A DNA stretch of 64,000 bases from Symsagittifera roscoffensis (Eukaryota > Xenacoelomorpha > Acoela > Convolutidae), in NCBI RefSeq assembly GCF_963678635.1, contig NC_087067.1, positions 33,888,401-33,952,400 of the forward strand. Direction: 5' to 3'. Position 1 is the first letter of the stretch, and the number at the start of each line of letters is the position of its first letter. Made by a program: the position numbers and the translations under genes. Below, in pieces: positions 47,798-60,521 of the stretch. A model generated the notes under the pieces. It saw only the letters and a program-made list of their open reading frames with translations. It had not been told where the DNA came from and did no database searches.

Positions 47798-47916
47798 GCC
47801 TACGACCATACCATGTTGAATGCACCGGTTCTCGTCCGATCACCGAAGTTAAGCAACATTGGGCCTGGTTAGTACTTGGATGGGAGACCGCCTGGGAACA
47901 CCAGGTGTTGTAGGCT
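47798..47916 (+). rRNA. 5S ribosomal RNA (consensus)
   Basis: Matches the consensus throughout. Confidence 0.97.
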
Positions 47917-48609
47917 TTTATTTAAAGCAAAAGTAATTCTTTTACTTTTATGCGCTAAGAGTTATTGCTGTTTAAAGTTCGGTGATGTCAAAAAGTTAAG
48001 CCTAATCGAGCGTGGTGCAAAAATTTTCAATGGGTCAAATTTTGGCCAAAACAAAAGAAAACCGAAAAATTTCTTTTGCAGTATCAATTTTGTGTACAAT
48101 CAGCTGCTGATAGGTCAAAAATAATGGAGATAACTTTTGGGGTCTTTGAGTTATAGCCTTTTGAATTTCGGTGATGTCAAAAAAATAAGCCCAATCGAGC
48201 CTGGTGAATTGCGCGAACGGCCATAACTTGCCCAAAAATTTCAAAACTTCCAAATTTTATTATTTGGATCACAAGATCATAGTCAAATCTTGGGGGACTG
48301 AGAAAATGAGCCAATTTTGTCGGTCCAACACAAAGTTATAAGCTTTTGAAATCTCGGTGATACCAAAAAGTTAAGCCTAATCGAGCGTGGTGCAAAAAAT
48401 GAAATTTTCAAAATTTTTGTTTTTTTTTCGTTCAAAGTTCATTTTTTTCATCTTGTTTCATAAATTTGAGCTCAGGAAAATTCCAACGAGCCCAAACGAC
48501 GTTTGTAGCTCAAGTGTACGTGGAGTAATCATCAGTTGAAAATTTGGGGGGACCCGAATTTCGGCCATTTTGGACGAAAATCGGCCTAAAAGCTAACTTT
48601 TACGTTAGT

Positions 48610-48738
48610 GCAATTTTTTTTCTTGCATTTTTCAAGAGAATTGGGCTGCCCTCCGCTGTCGCAGAGTTCATTCAAAGAAAACTTATCAAATAGATTTGAA
48701 TACTTACCTATTTAATAAGTTTATCACAACAATTAGGC
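48610..48738 (-). ncRNA. Candidate SL-like RNA
   Basis: Stem I intact. GAGTTCATTC replaces GAGTGCATTC beside hairpin II; the change is shared with the next three copies. Confidence 0.4.
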
Positions 48739-49074
48739 TAAAAGCAACTGACAGTATCCTGGCTGGTATTCAATCATATGCCACTTACAGTGGATGTGCG
48801 GCTATCATGCCATAGATGGTCATTCAAGGCACCTTGTACACGCTCCATAGGTTTTGACCAGCTGATTTGGCCATAAACACATTGGGCCAAAAAAATTCCA
48901 AACAATGTCAATTTTCAGTATTTTGTTTGAAATGCATAAATTATAACGTGAGCGTGCAAAATTTTACATGGTATAAGAGCATATTTTTACTCTCGCGCGA
49001 GGGCGAGTGTTTTAAAAGTAATGTACATAGATATAAGCTAGTAAGGATATAAATGAAAGCGGAGTAACTCAAAT

Positions 49075-49193
49075 GCCTACGACCATGCCATGTTGAATGC
49101 ACCGGTTCTCGTCCGATCACCGAAGTTAAGCAACATTGGGCCTGGTTAGTACTTGGATGGGAGACCGCCTGGGAACACCAGGTGTTGTAGGCT
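49075..49193 (+). rRNA. 5S ribosomal RNA (A13G)
   Basis: Reads GACCATGCCATG instead of GACCATACCATG. It is followed by a 904-bp short unit. Confidence 0.93.
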
Positions 49194-49513
49194 TTTATTT
49201 AAAGCAAAAGTAATTCTTTTACTTCTATGCGCTAAGAGTTATTGCTGTTTAAAGTTCGGTGATGTCAAAAAGTTAAGCCTAATCGAGCGTGGTGCAAAAA
49301 ATGAAATTTTCAAAATTTTTGTTTTTTTTTTCGTTCAAAGTTCATTTTTTCCATCTCGTTTCATAAATTTGAGCTCAGGAAAATTCCAACGAGCCCAAAA
49401 CGACGTTTGTAGCTCAAGTGTACATGGAGTAATCATCAGTTGAAAATTTGGGGGGACCCGAATTTCGGCCATTTTGGACGAAAATCGGCCTAAAAGCTAA
49501 CTTTTACGTTAGT

Positions 49514-49642
49514 GCAATTTTTTTTCTGGCATTTTTCAAGAGAATTGGGCTGCCCTCCGCTGTCGCAGAGTTCATTCAAAGAAAACTTATCAAATAGATT
49601 TGAATACTTACCTATTTAATAAGTTTATCACAACAATTAGGC
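49514..49642 (-). ncRNA. Candidate SL-like RNA
   Basis: GAGTTCATTC variant. TTCTGGCATTT changes the third stem. Confidence 0.38.
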
Positions 49643-49978
49643 TAAAAGCAACTGACAGTATCCTGGCTGGTATTCAATCATATGCCACTTACAGTGGATG
49701 TGCGGCTATCATGCCATAGATGGTCATTCAAGGCACCTTGTACACGCTCCATAGGTTTTGACCAGCTGATTTGGCCATAAACACATTGGGCCAAAAAAAT
49801 TCCAAACAATGTCAATTTTCAGTATTTTGTTTGAAATGCATAAATTATAACGTGAGCGTGCAAAATTTTACATGGTATAAGAGCATATTTTTACTCTCGC
49901 GCGAGGGCGAGTGTTTTAAAAGTAATGTACATAGACATAAGCTAGTAAGGATATAAATGAAAGCGGAGTAACTCAAAT

Positions 49979-50097
49979 GCCTACGACCATACCATGTTAA
50001 ATGCACCGGTTCTCGTCCGATCACCGAAGTTAAGCAACATTGGGCCTGGTTAGTACTTGGATGGGAGACCGCCTGGGAACACCAGGTGTTGTAGGCT
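49979..50097 (+). rRNA. 5S ribosomal RNA (G21A)
   Basis: Reads CCATGTTAAATGC. It shares this change with the next gene only, and is followed by a 903-bp short unit. Confidence 0.93.
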
Positions 50098-50416
50098 TTT
50101 ATTTAAAGCAAAAGTAATTCTTTTACTTTTATGCGCTAAGAGTTATTGCTGTTTAAATTTCGGTGATGTCAAAAAGTTAAGCCTAATCGAGCGTGGTGCA
50201 AAAAATGAAATTTTCAAAATTTTTGTTTTTTTTTCGTTCAAAGTTCAATTTTTCCATCTCGTTTCATAAATTTGAGCTCAGGAAAATTCCAACGAGCCCA
50301 AAACGACGTTTGTAGCTCAAGTGTACGTGGAGTAATCATCAGTTGAAAATTTGGGGGGACCCGAATTTCGGCCATTTTGGACGAAAATCGGCCTAAAAGC
50401 TAACTTTTACGTTAGT

Positions 50417-50545
50417 GCAATTTTTTTTCTTGCATTTTTCAAGAGAATTGGGCTGCCCTCCGCTGTCGCAGAGTTCATTCAAAGAAAACTTATCAAATAG
50501 ATTTGAATACTTACCTATTTAATAAGTTTATCACAACAATTAGGC
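50417..50545 (-). ncRNA. Candidate SL-like RNA
   Basis: GAGTTCATTC variant; stem I intact. Confidence 0.4.
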
Positions 50546-50881
50546 TAAAAGCAACTGACAGTATCCTGGCTGGTATTCAATCATATGCCACTTACAGTGG
50601 ATGTGCGGCTATCATGCCATAGATGGTCATTCAAGGCACCTTGTACACGCTCCATAGGTTTTGACCAGCTGATTTGGCCATAAACACATTGGGCCAAAAA
50701 AATTCCAAACAATGTCAATTTTCAGTATTTTGTTTGAAATGCATAAATTATAACGTGAGCGTGCAAAATTTTACATGGTATAAGAGCATATTTTTACTCT
50801 CGCGCGAGGGCGAGTGTTTTAAAAGTAATGTACATAGACATAAGCTAGTAAGGATATAAATGAAAGCGGAGTAACTCAAAT

Positions 50882-51000
50882 GCCTACGACCATACCATGT
50901 TAAATGCACCGGTTCTCGTCCGATCACCGAAGTTAAGCAACATTGGGCCTGGTTAGTACTTGGATGGGAGACCGCCTGGGAACACCAGGTGTTGTAGGCT
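50882..51000 (+). rRNA. 5S ribosomal RNA (G21A)
   Basis: Same G21A change as its upstream neighbour, which suggests local duplication or conversion. Confidence 0.93.
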
Positions 51001-51695
51001 TTTATTTAAAGCAAAAGTAATTCTTTTACTTTTATGCGCTAAGAGTTATTGCTGTTTAAAGTTCGGTGATGTCAAAAAGTTAAGCCTAATCGAGCGTGGT
51101 GCAAAAATTTTCAATGGGTCAAATTTTGGCCAAAACAATAGAAAACCGAAAAATTTCTTTTGCAGTATCAATTTTGTGTACAATCAGCTGCTGATAGGTC
51201 AAAAATAATGGAGATAACTTTTGGGGTCTTTGAGTTATAGCCTTTTGAATTTCGGTGATGTCAAAAAAATAAGCCCAATCGAGCCTGGTGAATTGCGCGA
51301 ACGGCCATAACTTGCCCAAAAATTTTAAAATTTCCAAATTTTATTATTTGGATCACAAGATCATAGTCAAATCTTGGGGGACTGATAAAATGAGCCAATT
51401 TCGTCGGTCCAACACAAAGTTATAAGCTTTTGAAATCTCGGTGATACCAAAAAGTTAAGCCTAATCGAGCGTGGTGCAAAAAATGAAATTTTCAAAATTT
51501 TTGTTTTTTTTTTTCGTTCAAAGTTCATTTTTTTCATCTTGTATCATAAATTTGAGCTCAGGACAATTCCAACGAGCCCAAACGACGTTTGTAGCTCAAG
51601 TGTACGTGAAGTAATCATCAGTTGAAAATTTGGGGGGACCCGAATTTCGGCCATTTTGGACGAAAATCGGCCTAAAAGCTAACTTTTACGTTAGT

Positions 51696-51824
51696 GCAAT
51701 TTTTTTTCTTGCATTTTTCAAGAGAATTGGGCTGCCCTCCGCTGTCGCAGAGTTCATTCAAAGAAAACTTATCAAATAGATTTGAATACTTACCTATTTA
51801 ATAAGTTTATCACAACAATTAGGC
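51696..51824 (-). ncRNA. Candidate SL-like RNA
   Basis: GAGTTCATTC variant; stem I intact. Confidence 0.4.
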
Positions 51825-52161
51825 TAAAAGCAACTGACAGTATCCTGGCTGGTATTCAATCATATGCCACTTACAGTGGATGTGCGGCTATCATGCCATA
51901 GATGGTCATTCAAGGCACCTTGTACACGCTCCATAGGTTTTGACCAGCTGATTTGGCCATAAAACACATTGGGCCAAAAAAATTCCAAACAATGTCAATT
52001 TTCAGTATTTTGTTTGAAATGCATAAATTATAACGTGAGCGTGCAAAATTTTACATGGTATAAGAGCATATTTTTACTCTCGCGCGAGGGCGAGTGTTTT
52101 AAAAGTAATGTACATAGACATAAGCTAGTAAGGATATAAATGAAAGCGGAGTAACTCAAAT

Positions 52162-52280
52162 GCCTACGACCATACCATGTTGAATGCACCGGTTCTCGTC
52201 CGATCACCGAAGTTAAGCAACATTGGGCCTGGTTAGTACTTGGATGGGAGACCGCCTGGGAACACCAGGTGTTGTAGGCT
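52162..52280 (+). rRNA. 5S ribosomal RNA (consensus)
   Basis: Matches the consensus throughout. Confidence 0.97.
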
Positions 52281-52975
52281 TTTCTTTAAAGCAAAAGTAA
52301 TTCTTTTACTTTTTTGCGCTAAGAGTTATTGTTGTTTAAAGTTCGGTGATGTCAAAAAGTTAAGCCTAATCGAGCGTGGTGCAAAAATTTTCAATGGGTC
52401 AAATTTTGGCCAAAACAAAAGAAAACCGAAAAATTTCTTTTGCAGTATCAATTTTGTGTACAATCAGCTGCTGATAGGTCAAAAATAATGGAGATAACTT
52501 TTGGGGTCTTTGAGTTATAGCCTTTTGAATTTCGGTGATGTCAAAAAAATAAGCCCAATCGAGCCTGGTGAATTGCGCGAACGGCCATAACTTGCCCAAA
52601 AATTTTAAAATTTCCAAATTTTATTGTTTGGATCACAAGATCATAGTCAAATCTTGAGGGACTGAGAAAATGAACCAATTTCGTCGGTCCAACACAAAGT
52701 TATAAGCTTTTGAAATCTCGGTGATACCAAAAAGTTAAGCCTAATCGAGCGTGGTGCAAAAAATGAAATTTTCAAAATTTTTGTTTTTTTTTTCGTTCAA
52801 AGTTCATTTTTTTCATCTCGTTTCATAAATTTGAGCTCAGGACAATTCCAACGAGCCCATAACGAAGTTTGTAACTCAAGTGTACCTGGAGTAATCATCA
52901 GTTGAAAATTTGGGGGGACCCGAATTTCGGCCATTTTGGACGAAAATCGGCCTAAAAGCTAACTTTTAAATTAGT

Positions 52976-53103
52976 GCAATTTTTTTCTTGCATTTTTCAA
53001 GAGAATTGAGCTGCCCTCCGCTGTCGCAGAGTGCATTCAAAGAAAACTTATCAAATAGATTTGAATACTTACCTATTTAATAAGTTTATCACAACAATTA
53101 GGC
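52976..53103 (-). ncRNA. Candidate SL-like RNA
   Basis: Stem I intact. GAATTGAGCTG variant next to the putative Sm site, and a shorter T-run. Confidence 0.38.
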
Positions 53104-53440
53104 TAAAAGCAACTGACAGTATCCTGGCTGGTATTCAATCATATGCCACTTACAGTGGATGTGCGGCTATCATGCCATAGATGGTCATTCAAGGCACCTT
53201 GTACACGCTCCATAGGTTTTGACCAGCTGATTTGGCCATAAAACACATTGGGCCAAAAAAATTCCAAACAATGTCAATTTTCAGTATTTTGTTTGAAATG
53301 CATAAATTATAACGTGAGCGTGCAAAATTTTACATGGTATAAGAGCATATTTTTACTCTCGCGCGAGGGCGAGTGTTTTAAAAGTAATGTACTTAGACAT
53401 AAGCTAGTAAGGATATAAATGAAAGCGGAGTAACTCAAAT

Positions 53441-53559
53441 GCCTACGACCATACCATGTTGAATGCACCGGTTCTCGTCCGATCACCGAAGTTAAGCAAC
53501 ATTGGGCCTGGTTAGTACTTGGCTGGGAGACCGCCTGGGAACACCAGGTGTTGTAGGCT
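53441..53559 (+). rRNA. 5S ribosomal RNA (A83C)
   Basis: Box C reads TTGGCTGGGAG. Confidence 0.93.
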
Positions 53560-54255
53560 TTTAGTTAACGCAAAAGTAATTCTTTTACTTTTATGCGCTA
53601 AGAGTTATTGTTGTTTAAAGTTCGGTGACGTCAAAAAATTAAGCCTAATCGAGCGTGGTGCAAAAATTTTCAATGGGTCAAATTTTGGCCAAAACAAAAG
53701 AAAACCGAAAAATTTCTTTTGCAGTATCAATTTTGTGTACAATCAGCTGCTGATAGGTCAAAAACAATGGAGATAACTTTTGGGGTCTTTGAGTTATAGC
53801 CTTTTGAATTTCGGTGATGTCAAAAAAATAAGCCCAATCGAGCCTGGTGAATTGCGCGAACGGCCATAACTTGCCCAAAAATTTTAAAATTTCCAAATTT
53901 TATTATTTGGATCACAAGATCATAGTCAAACCTTGGGGGACTGAGAAAATGAACCAATTTCGTCGGTCCAACACAAAGTTATAAGCTTTTGAAATCTCGG
54001 TGATACCAAAAAGTTAAGCCTAATCGAGCGCGTGGTGCAAAAAATGAAATTTTCAAAATTTTTGTTTTTTTTTCGATCAAAGTTCATTTTTTTCATCTTG
54101 TTTCATAAATTTGAGCTCAGGACAATTCCAACGAGCCCACAACGACGTTTGTAGCTCAAATGTACCTGGAGTAATCATCAGTTGAAAATTTGGGGGGACC
54201 CGAATTTCGGCCATTTTGGACGAAAATCGGCCTAAAAGCTAACTTTTAAGTTAGT

Positions 54256-54384
54256 GCAATTTTTTTTCTTGCATTTTTCAAGAGAATTGGGCTGCCCTCC
54301 GCTGTCGCAGAGTGCATTCAAAGAAAACTTATCAAATAGATTTGAATACTTACCTATTTAATAAGTTTATCAGAACAATTAGGC
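54256..54384 (-). ncRNA. Candidate SL-like RNA (last copy)
   Basis: Stem I intact. Exon variant TTATCAGAACAATT on the plus strand. Confidence 0.38.
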
Positions 54385-54721
54385 TAAAAGCAACTGACAG
54401 TTTCCTGACTGGTATTCAATCATAAGCCACTTACAGTGGATGTGCGGCTATCATGCCATAGATGGTCATTCAAGGCACCTTGTACATGCTCCATAGGTTT
54501 TGACCAGCTGATTTGGCCATAAAACACATTGGGCCAAAAAATTTCCAAACAATGTCAATTTTCAGTATTTTGTTTGAAATGCATAAATTATAACGTGAGC
54601 GTGCAAAATTTTACATGGTATAAGAGCATATTTTTACTCTCGCGCGAGGGCGAGTGTTTTAAAAGTAATGTACATAGACATAAGCTAGTAAGGATATAAA
54701 TGAAAGCGGAGTAACTCAAAT

Positions 54722-54840
54722 GCCTACGACCATACCATGTTGAATGCACCGGTTCTCGTCCGATCACCGAAGTTAAGCAACATTGGGCCTGGTTAGTACT
54801 TGGATGGGAGACCACCTGGGAACACCAGGTGTTGTAGGCT
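54722..54840 (+). rRNA. 5S ribosomal RNA (G93A, last in array)
   Basis: Reads GAGACCACCTGGG. Only about 143 bp of spacer follow before the array stops at 54983. Confidence 0.93.
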
Positions 54841-54983
54841 TTTAGTTAACGCAAAAGTAATTCTTTTACTTTTATGCGCTAAGAGTTATTGTTGTTTAAA
54901 GTTCGGTGATGTCAAAAAGTTAAGCCTAATCGAGCGTGGTGCAAAAATTTTCAATGGGTCAAATTTTGGCCAAAACAAAAGAA

Positions 54984-55791
54984 TTTTACAGCAAACTCTC
55001 ATAAAAATGCACAAAGTTATTGTCAACCGAATAAAGACTCAATTTGTTATAACTTACCTTTACATACACACGATGAAGATCATTTTCATCACCCACAAAT
55101 TCTTAAATTAGCCTCCGGTACACACACCGAATGGATTTTAAACAGAGATAAAAAACACAATGAAATTTACCAAAAAGTAACAAAAAAGTTGTTACAAAGA
55201 CAAAACATTAATGAACAAATAAATTCACGCTTTACACCAGCCTCCGATTTAAAAATTGGAACATTTGTTTTAATACCCAATTTTAACACTCAAAAAGGAA
55301 TCTCTAAAAAATTACAACCCCTTCGTAAAGGACCATACCAAATAATTGCCAAACCCACTGATGTCACATATAAAATCACTGACTCAGACAAAAAAGAAAT
55401 TGTTCAACATCGAAACAACCTATTACCTTATTACCCAAAAGAATACGCCCTACGCGAACTAACTCAATTATATTCGTTCACAGGTTTAAAAGTTGTTCAA
55501 AATAACCCACATACGGAGAATAAAACAAAGGAACAACATGACATTCATCTCGAGAACCAAAATAAAAAATCAACTATAACGAAAAACAATACAAAAAAGC
55601 TAGATCAAAATATACCTCAAAAAGAAAGAAAAAATTGAAAATTGACAGAAAAAAAAATACCCCAAGAACAAATCGACAAATCAGAACATAGAGAGTCATC
55701 ACGACTTAGAAATCAACCACGTAATAACTATAAAACATTCATTCCACAATCTAAAATATTAAAGAAAGTCGAATTTCAAAAACAGCTTTAA
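54984..55791 (+). pseudogene. Ty3/gypsy-type integrase C-terminal fragment
   Basis: Retroelement pol remnant. From the array junction a single frame runs through a region with DEDHFHHPQILKLASG to the GPY/F module (LRKGPYQIIAKPTDVTYKI) and RNNLLPYYPKEYALRE, both typical of Ty3/gypsy-class integrases, which insert element cDNA into host DNA. TGA at 55636-55638 interrupts the frame. The same frame then continues (SSRLRNQPRNNYKTFIP) to TAA at 55789-55791. Protease, RT, RNase H and the integrase catalytic core are absent, lost at the junction with the 5S array. Confidence 0.8.
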
Positions 55792-56696
55792 TTTTATTTT
55801 AACAATTTTTGCACCTCTGAAATATTTTGAACTTTCATTTTTCAAAATAACATACTGACAAACAAGCAACGATTCTAGTTCAAAATTAGCCAATAGGATT
55901 CATCCAATCCGTCACCTTCTCTAACTCTAAGACAAACCAACTAGACGAACGATATTAAACTCCAGGCATATCTATAACTATAACTTTGCGACCTCCAGGT
56001 CAAAATTAAGCAAACCACTCCAACTTGACAACTAAAATAAATATCACCATAATATCATAACCCTCCCTTATCTAATAACCCAAAGATCAACAATATTTCC
56101 CCATCTCCGATCTCAAATACCCCCCAAACAAATATGTCAAATTAGCCTAAAGTAAAAGAACGACCATTTTAATTAGCCTAAAGTATAAAAATCTCAAAAA
56201 TACCCCAGATCACTTAACAAATAAAAATAAAGACAAAGAAGACCTCCCGATCACCATAAAATTCGCCCCCAACAATTTTTCACAAAACTCAACCCACTTG
56301 TCAAATAACCAATAAATAATTCGACCACACTTGAAAATTGCCTCAAACAACAAAAAATATTCGATCGAGAAGCCATTTCTTAAATGCTCTTCTCTCGACC
56401 AGTCAACATAATTCTTAACATTCTCATAAACTTTTTAACGATATTTAAACTTTTAATCATATTTCTTTTTGATACCTTTGAATCTTTTGTAATAATCTTA
56501 ATCATTTTTTTGCAATATTTTTTAAATTTTCTATTCCATATTTGAACTATACCTCCAACTTTCGAAAGCTATTGACTATATCCACAGGTACGATTCACAA
56601 AACTTATCTAAATGATACGAACCATTTTTAGTAGAACAGATATTTTTTACTATGTGTAATTTTTGTAACATTTCTATCATCCCTCATCTTGACAAT
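55792..56696. other. AT-rich non-coding stretch of the retroelement
   Basis: About 900 bp between the pol remnant and the next ORF. It has frequent stops in all plus frames. I see no LTR, gag or RNA gene in it. Confidence 0.4.
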
Positions 56697-57915
56697 ATGC
56701 AAATGTATAAAAAAGGCAATCATCACATTCGCCCTAGCAACAATCCTCCTAATTCTTTTTCTAGAAGAATACTATAATAAACATAAATTTTTCCACTAAA
56801 AGAATAAATAAAAAAACATCAAAAACTGCTAACCAACAACCACTCAGTCAGTCTTCACCGACATCATCCCAAGATAACCCAACACCATCTTCAACTACCC
56901 AAAACCCCCAAACATTCACACGAATTTCCTTTCAAGATAACCCATATACCTTTGAAGAACGACACGCTCGCTTATCTGAACCACTAGAACCAGTTCAACG
57001 ACAAGCACCTCTAAGCGAACCAACATATAACTTATACCCAACACTACCACAAGAATTAAGTAGAATACGAAATCCTAGTCAAAACCAAAATACAGTCGAA
57101 ATAAATAGACAAATTATACATCCTCGACGAAACAGAAATTTTCAAACTCCCGAGTTCATTTTGATATACCTCAATCCCCATCACAAAGTACTCCAGAAAC
57201 CCCTACGCTTCTTTCACAACGTAGCACCTCAAGCCTACCCTCAGACTACTTAGGTTCAACACCAACATCTGAACAAATTCGTGAAGACCCCTTTAACCCC
57301 ACAAACCAAACATCACGACTACCATATTGGACAACACATTCATTCACACAAGGTGAACCAAATTTAATCAATGACCCAATAGATATTTCTACGGATACAA
57401 CAACATCCTCATCACTACCAGAAACATTATCACTACCATCAACACCATCAATAAGCCAGATTTCACCACCGTCTTTTAACTTAATTTTCCCAAATAAACT
57501 CGACGCTAGATATCGAGAACAATCATCAACAAATATTCCTTTAAGACTAGACTGGAATACATTCACTGCACCTCCACCATTATTTGGACAACACCCAGAA
57601 AGTAACCGACTCCACAACTGGGCACTAAATAGACTACAATATAGACAAGACATCCACGAAGACATTCGTGATCATAACATCCAAATACTCCAACAAAATA
57701 GTCTACAATTAAAATTTGAAATCACGGTTAAATTAAACAACATTACTCAACATCCCTATCCATTAAACCCACCAAATATAACAGCTCAATCCCTACCACC
57801 ACCATTTATAACAACTGAAGTGATATACAAATACGACAGATATACCAAAAAGACAATTGGTTACATCACATTTTATAACCCATACTCAGGATTGTCATAC
57901 ACATGTATATTCTAA
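56697..57915 (+). pseudogene. Ser/Pro/Thr-rich accessory ORF upstream of envelope (frameshifted)
   Basis: Not a family I recognise. A possible ATG at 56697 opens MQMYKKGNHHIRPSN. The coding then needs a phase change near 56770. A low-complexity Ser/Thr/Pro/Gln-rich stretch follows (FQDNPYTFEERHARLSEP), and another phase change near 57150 leads to a better-ordered C-terminal part (NWALNRLQYRQDIHEDIRDH, then GYITFYNPYSGLSYTCIF). It stops at 57913-57915, overlapping the envelope start by 13 nt. Its position and overlap suggest a conserved protein of this retroelement. A similar composition is seen in the ORF after the envelope gene. Confidence 0.5.
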
Positions 57916-60521
57916 AAATTTTAATTTTTCTCCAACTCCTTTTTATAATAACCTCCAATGAAAACATAAACCCTTCCCCCCGCACAGGACCCCAAGATTT
58001 ATTAGTAACACATTACGATTGTGAAGAAAACGAACAAAAAACACTACACAAATATGCAATAAATCAAGTATCACAATGCGAAACAGAACCACAAGCTATA
58101 GAAACAACAAATGTAATAGCGACACTTTATTCAAAAGCCCGAGCAACAACAGTTATAGGATATAAATTCACAGCAACATTTTCTGAAAAGAAAGTACATT
58201 GTTCACAAGTCTCAAATGGAAATAACAACCGACTTGACCACGAATCATTCTACCAGAGTAATATCGAACGACTTTTACATCTCAATCCCGAAGATTGTAA
58301 AAACGAGTTACTAAGACTAAACATCACAAGAAATAAAAACACAGATAGAAAATTAGTATATTTCCAAGTTTTTGCAGATTCTGTACATCAAGCAGAACTT
58401 GAAAGATATCAAGGACATATAAAATTAGATGAAAAATACCCATACAACGGCGCTCACGGAAGATTAACTTATGACATACACGATAAACACTGGATACCAC
58501 ACATTGGTATAAATGACCCATCAAACTGCAAAGCAGACACGAAAAATAAAGGATATCAAGAAATAATGTTTTTCGATTGGAAAATACAACTCGAAAAAAT
58601 ACAACTCACTCGCGATTTATCTGACAACACCATGATCTATCAAGGAATTAGATTACCTTGTAAAAACGATCAAGGCTATTGCGACCCTACAACACGAACA
58701 CAAGCAACAATTGTTTGGTTCCCCGAAGACACATGTACAACATTTCAAGTAGCAAAAATACACGCTCGTATGATAAAATTTCACGAAAAATATTTTATAC
58801 AAACAATTCCATATGAACAAGTCCATCCATCACGAAAACAAAGTTTTAATTTTAGAAATATACACAATATAGAAAATAAATTGACACGTTTTCAAATATA
58901 TCAAGAAACAAAACTTGCGTGTAAATACAGAAATCCACTTCACAGAACACAATATTCCGAGATATTAGTTGAATACGAAAAAGGATTCGACATGACCACT
59001 GGAAAAGTAAAAATCGACCCATACGACACAAGTCATCCTATAAACGAAGGAACATCATATATACCAGTTAATTTTCAAAAAAGTAAAGATCAACCTGGTG
59101 GACATCTAAAACCCCATGACACTAGAAGAACACGTTTACAAGAACTATCACTAATGAATAGTACATATTTCGGTAATATCCACTATGATATTCGCCTAGA
59201 TATGAAATTAGACTACACAATTAGCCGAATTTTTCAAGAAATGTCACTCTCTGAATTAGAAACACTTCACCAACTATGCGAATTAGAAAGGACACAAATC
59301 CTACAATCACTTGCACTAGCAGTATTAAAAATACCCTACGCAGGATATTTATTATCAGGAAATAGATCAAATTTTTTAGACTATGAAGGAAACATTTAAT
59401 GGTTTTATACCTGTACCAAAAAAGTATCACCACTATATGTTTTTGAAGATAAACGATGCTATAAAAGAATCCCTATCTTTTATAAGAATAAAGTACATTT
59501 CGTTGACACACTTTCAAGACGAACATATTTCTGGGATACCGCAGTCCCATGTGGATCAGAAAATAGCCACAATGTAGTTCAACTGAACCCTGATGAAGAT
59601 AAATATTACCTTCTTACCCCATATCCCACATTAATGCAATCACTCAAAAAATTTTCACCTGAAAGCATAAGAGCTATTGCTCGAAACCCAAATATTGACC
59701 TACAATCAATCGGAATATATTCAAAATCCGATATCCAGCATCACATTAGAACACAACAATTCCAAGAATTATTAACACAAATGGACACTATACAAAGACA
59801 ATCAATTGATCAAAACTTACGCAAACTTGCCGAAACCGCAGGATTTGCAGATATTTATACACAAGATCATAGCGGATATTTTAAAGACATTAAAGACTAT
59901 ATATATCTAAACGGTGAAAAATACAGACCACAAGATATTTTACCTATAAATATTTTTAGCTTTGTTACACTAAAAAATGAAATTCTCGATTTTCTAGGAT
60001 GGCCCTACTACATCTTAGAAAAATTGACTATTTTATACGCAATGTTTAACTTTATAGGATTTCTTTTTTCACTCTTAAAAGGAATCTACAATACATGCGC
60101 TATACACACACAAGTAAATAGACAAGCAAGTGTAGCACGCATACTATTTGCAGGATTTTTTGGAATTTTTTCATCATCAATAAACAAAATTCTTTTAGAC
60201 GCACAAATAAAAGAATACAACACAAAAATAGCAACAAGACAGAACACATACGACGAAGAACATAACAATGTAGACATAACGCCTACAGCACCACAGTTAC
60301 CACCCCTACCACATAACCATCCATTATCACTAGTCCCACAAAATTTTCGAAATTTAGCAATAACACATAATCCAAATTTTAGACCAACCATATCACAAAG
60401 TCCCATTCAACATATAATGACACACCATTCACTAGATGAAAATACATATGAACAAATTATAGAACAACCCCATACCACCGCTTTTCAGTCTCAAAATAAT
60501 AATTTTTTTAGCCCACGATGA
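57903..60521 (+). pseudogene. Envelope-type glycoprotein of a retroelement (one internal stop)
   Basis: Envelope-like membrane glycoprotein. The N-terminus is hydrophobic (signal peptide, MYILKILIFLQLLFI). HYDCEEN and spaced Cys residues follow, resembling glycoproteins known from chuvirus-like viruses and from envelope-bearing Ty3/gypsy and Pao elements. The frame is open from 57903 to TAA at 59397-59399 and open again in the same phase to 60519-60521; the downstream part is covered by 59634-60521. A long hydrophobic segment near 60003-60100 (LTILYAMFNFIGFLFSLL) is the likely membrane anchor. A Pro-rich, probably cytoplasmic tail follows. The stop makes this copy non-functional. The family call is from motif pattern only. 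Confidence 0.6.

Larger units (their letters stand above)
17449..54983 (+). repeat. 5S rDNA array, block 3 (32 genes)
   Basis: Main head-to-tail array. Most units are 1,275-1,282 bp. Exceptions, by gene start, are 30590 (612 bp), 31202 (186 bp), 46721 (1,077 bp), 49075 (904 bp) and 49979 (903 bp). Each full unit holds, in order: 5S (+), a spacer with three related sub-repeats, the SL-like gene (-), a conserved block of about 230 bp, a GC-rich palindrome and a TATA-like box. The array ends inside a spacer at 54983, at the junction with retroelement sequence. Confidence 0.97.

Noticed and set aside
3273-54983. CRISPR-like array (regular repeats)
   Set aside because: The repeats are whole 1.28-kb rDNA units with 5S genes in a eukaryotic context, not short repeats with unique spacers.
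57246-57665. Minus-strand open frame of 139 residues
   Set aside because: Shadow of the Ser/Pro/Thr-rich plus-strand ORF; no motif of its own.
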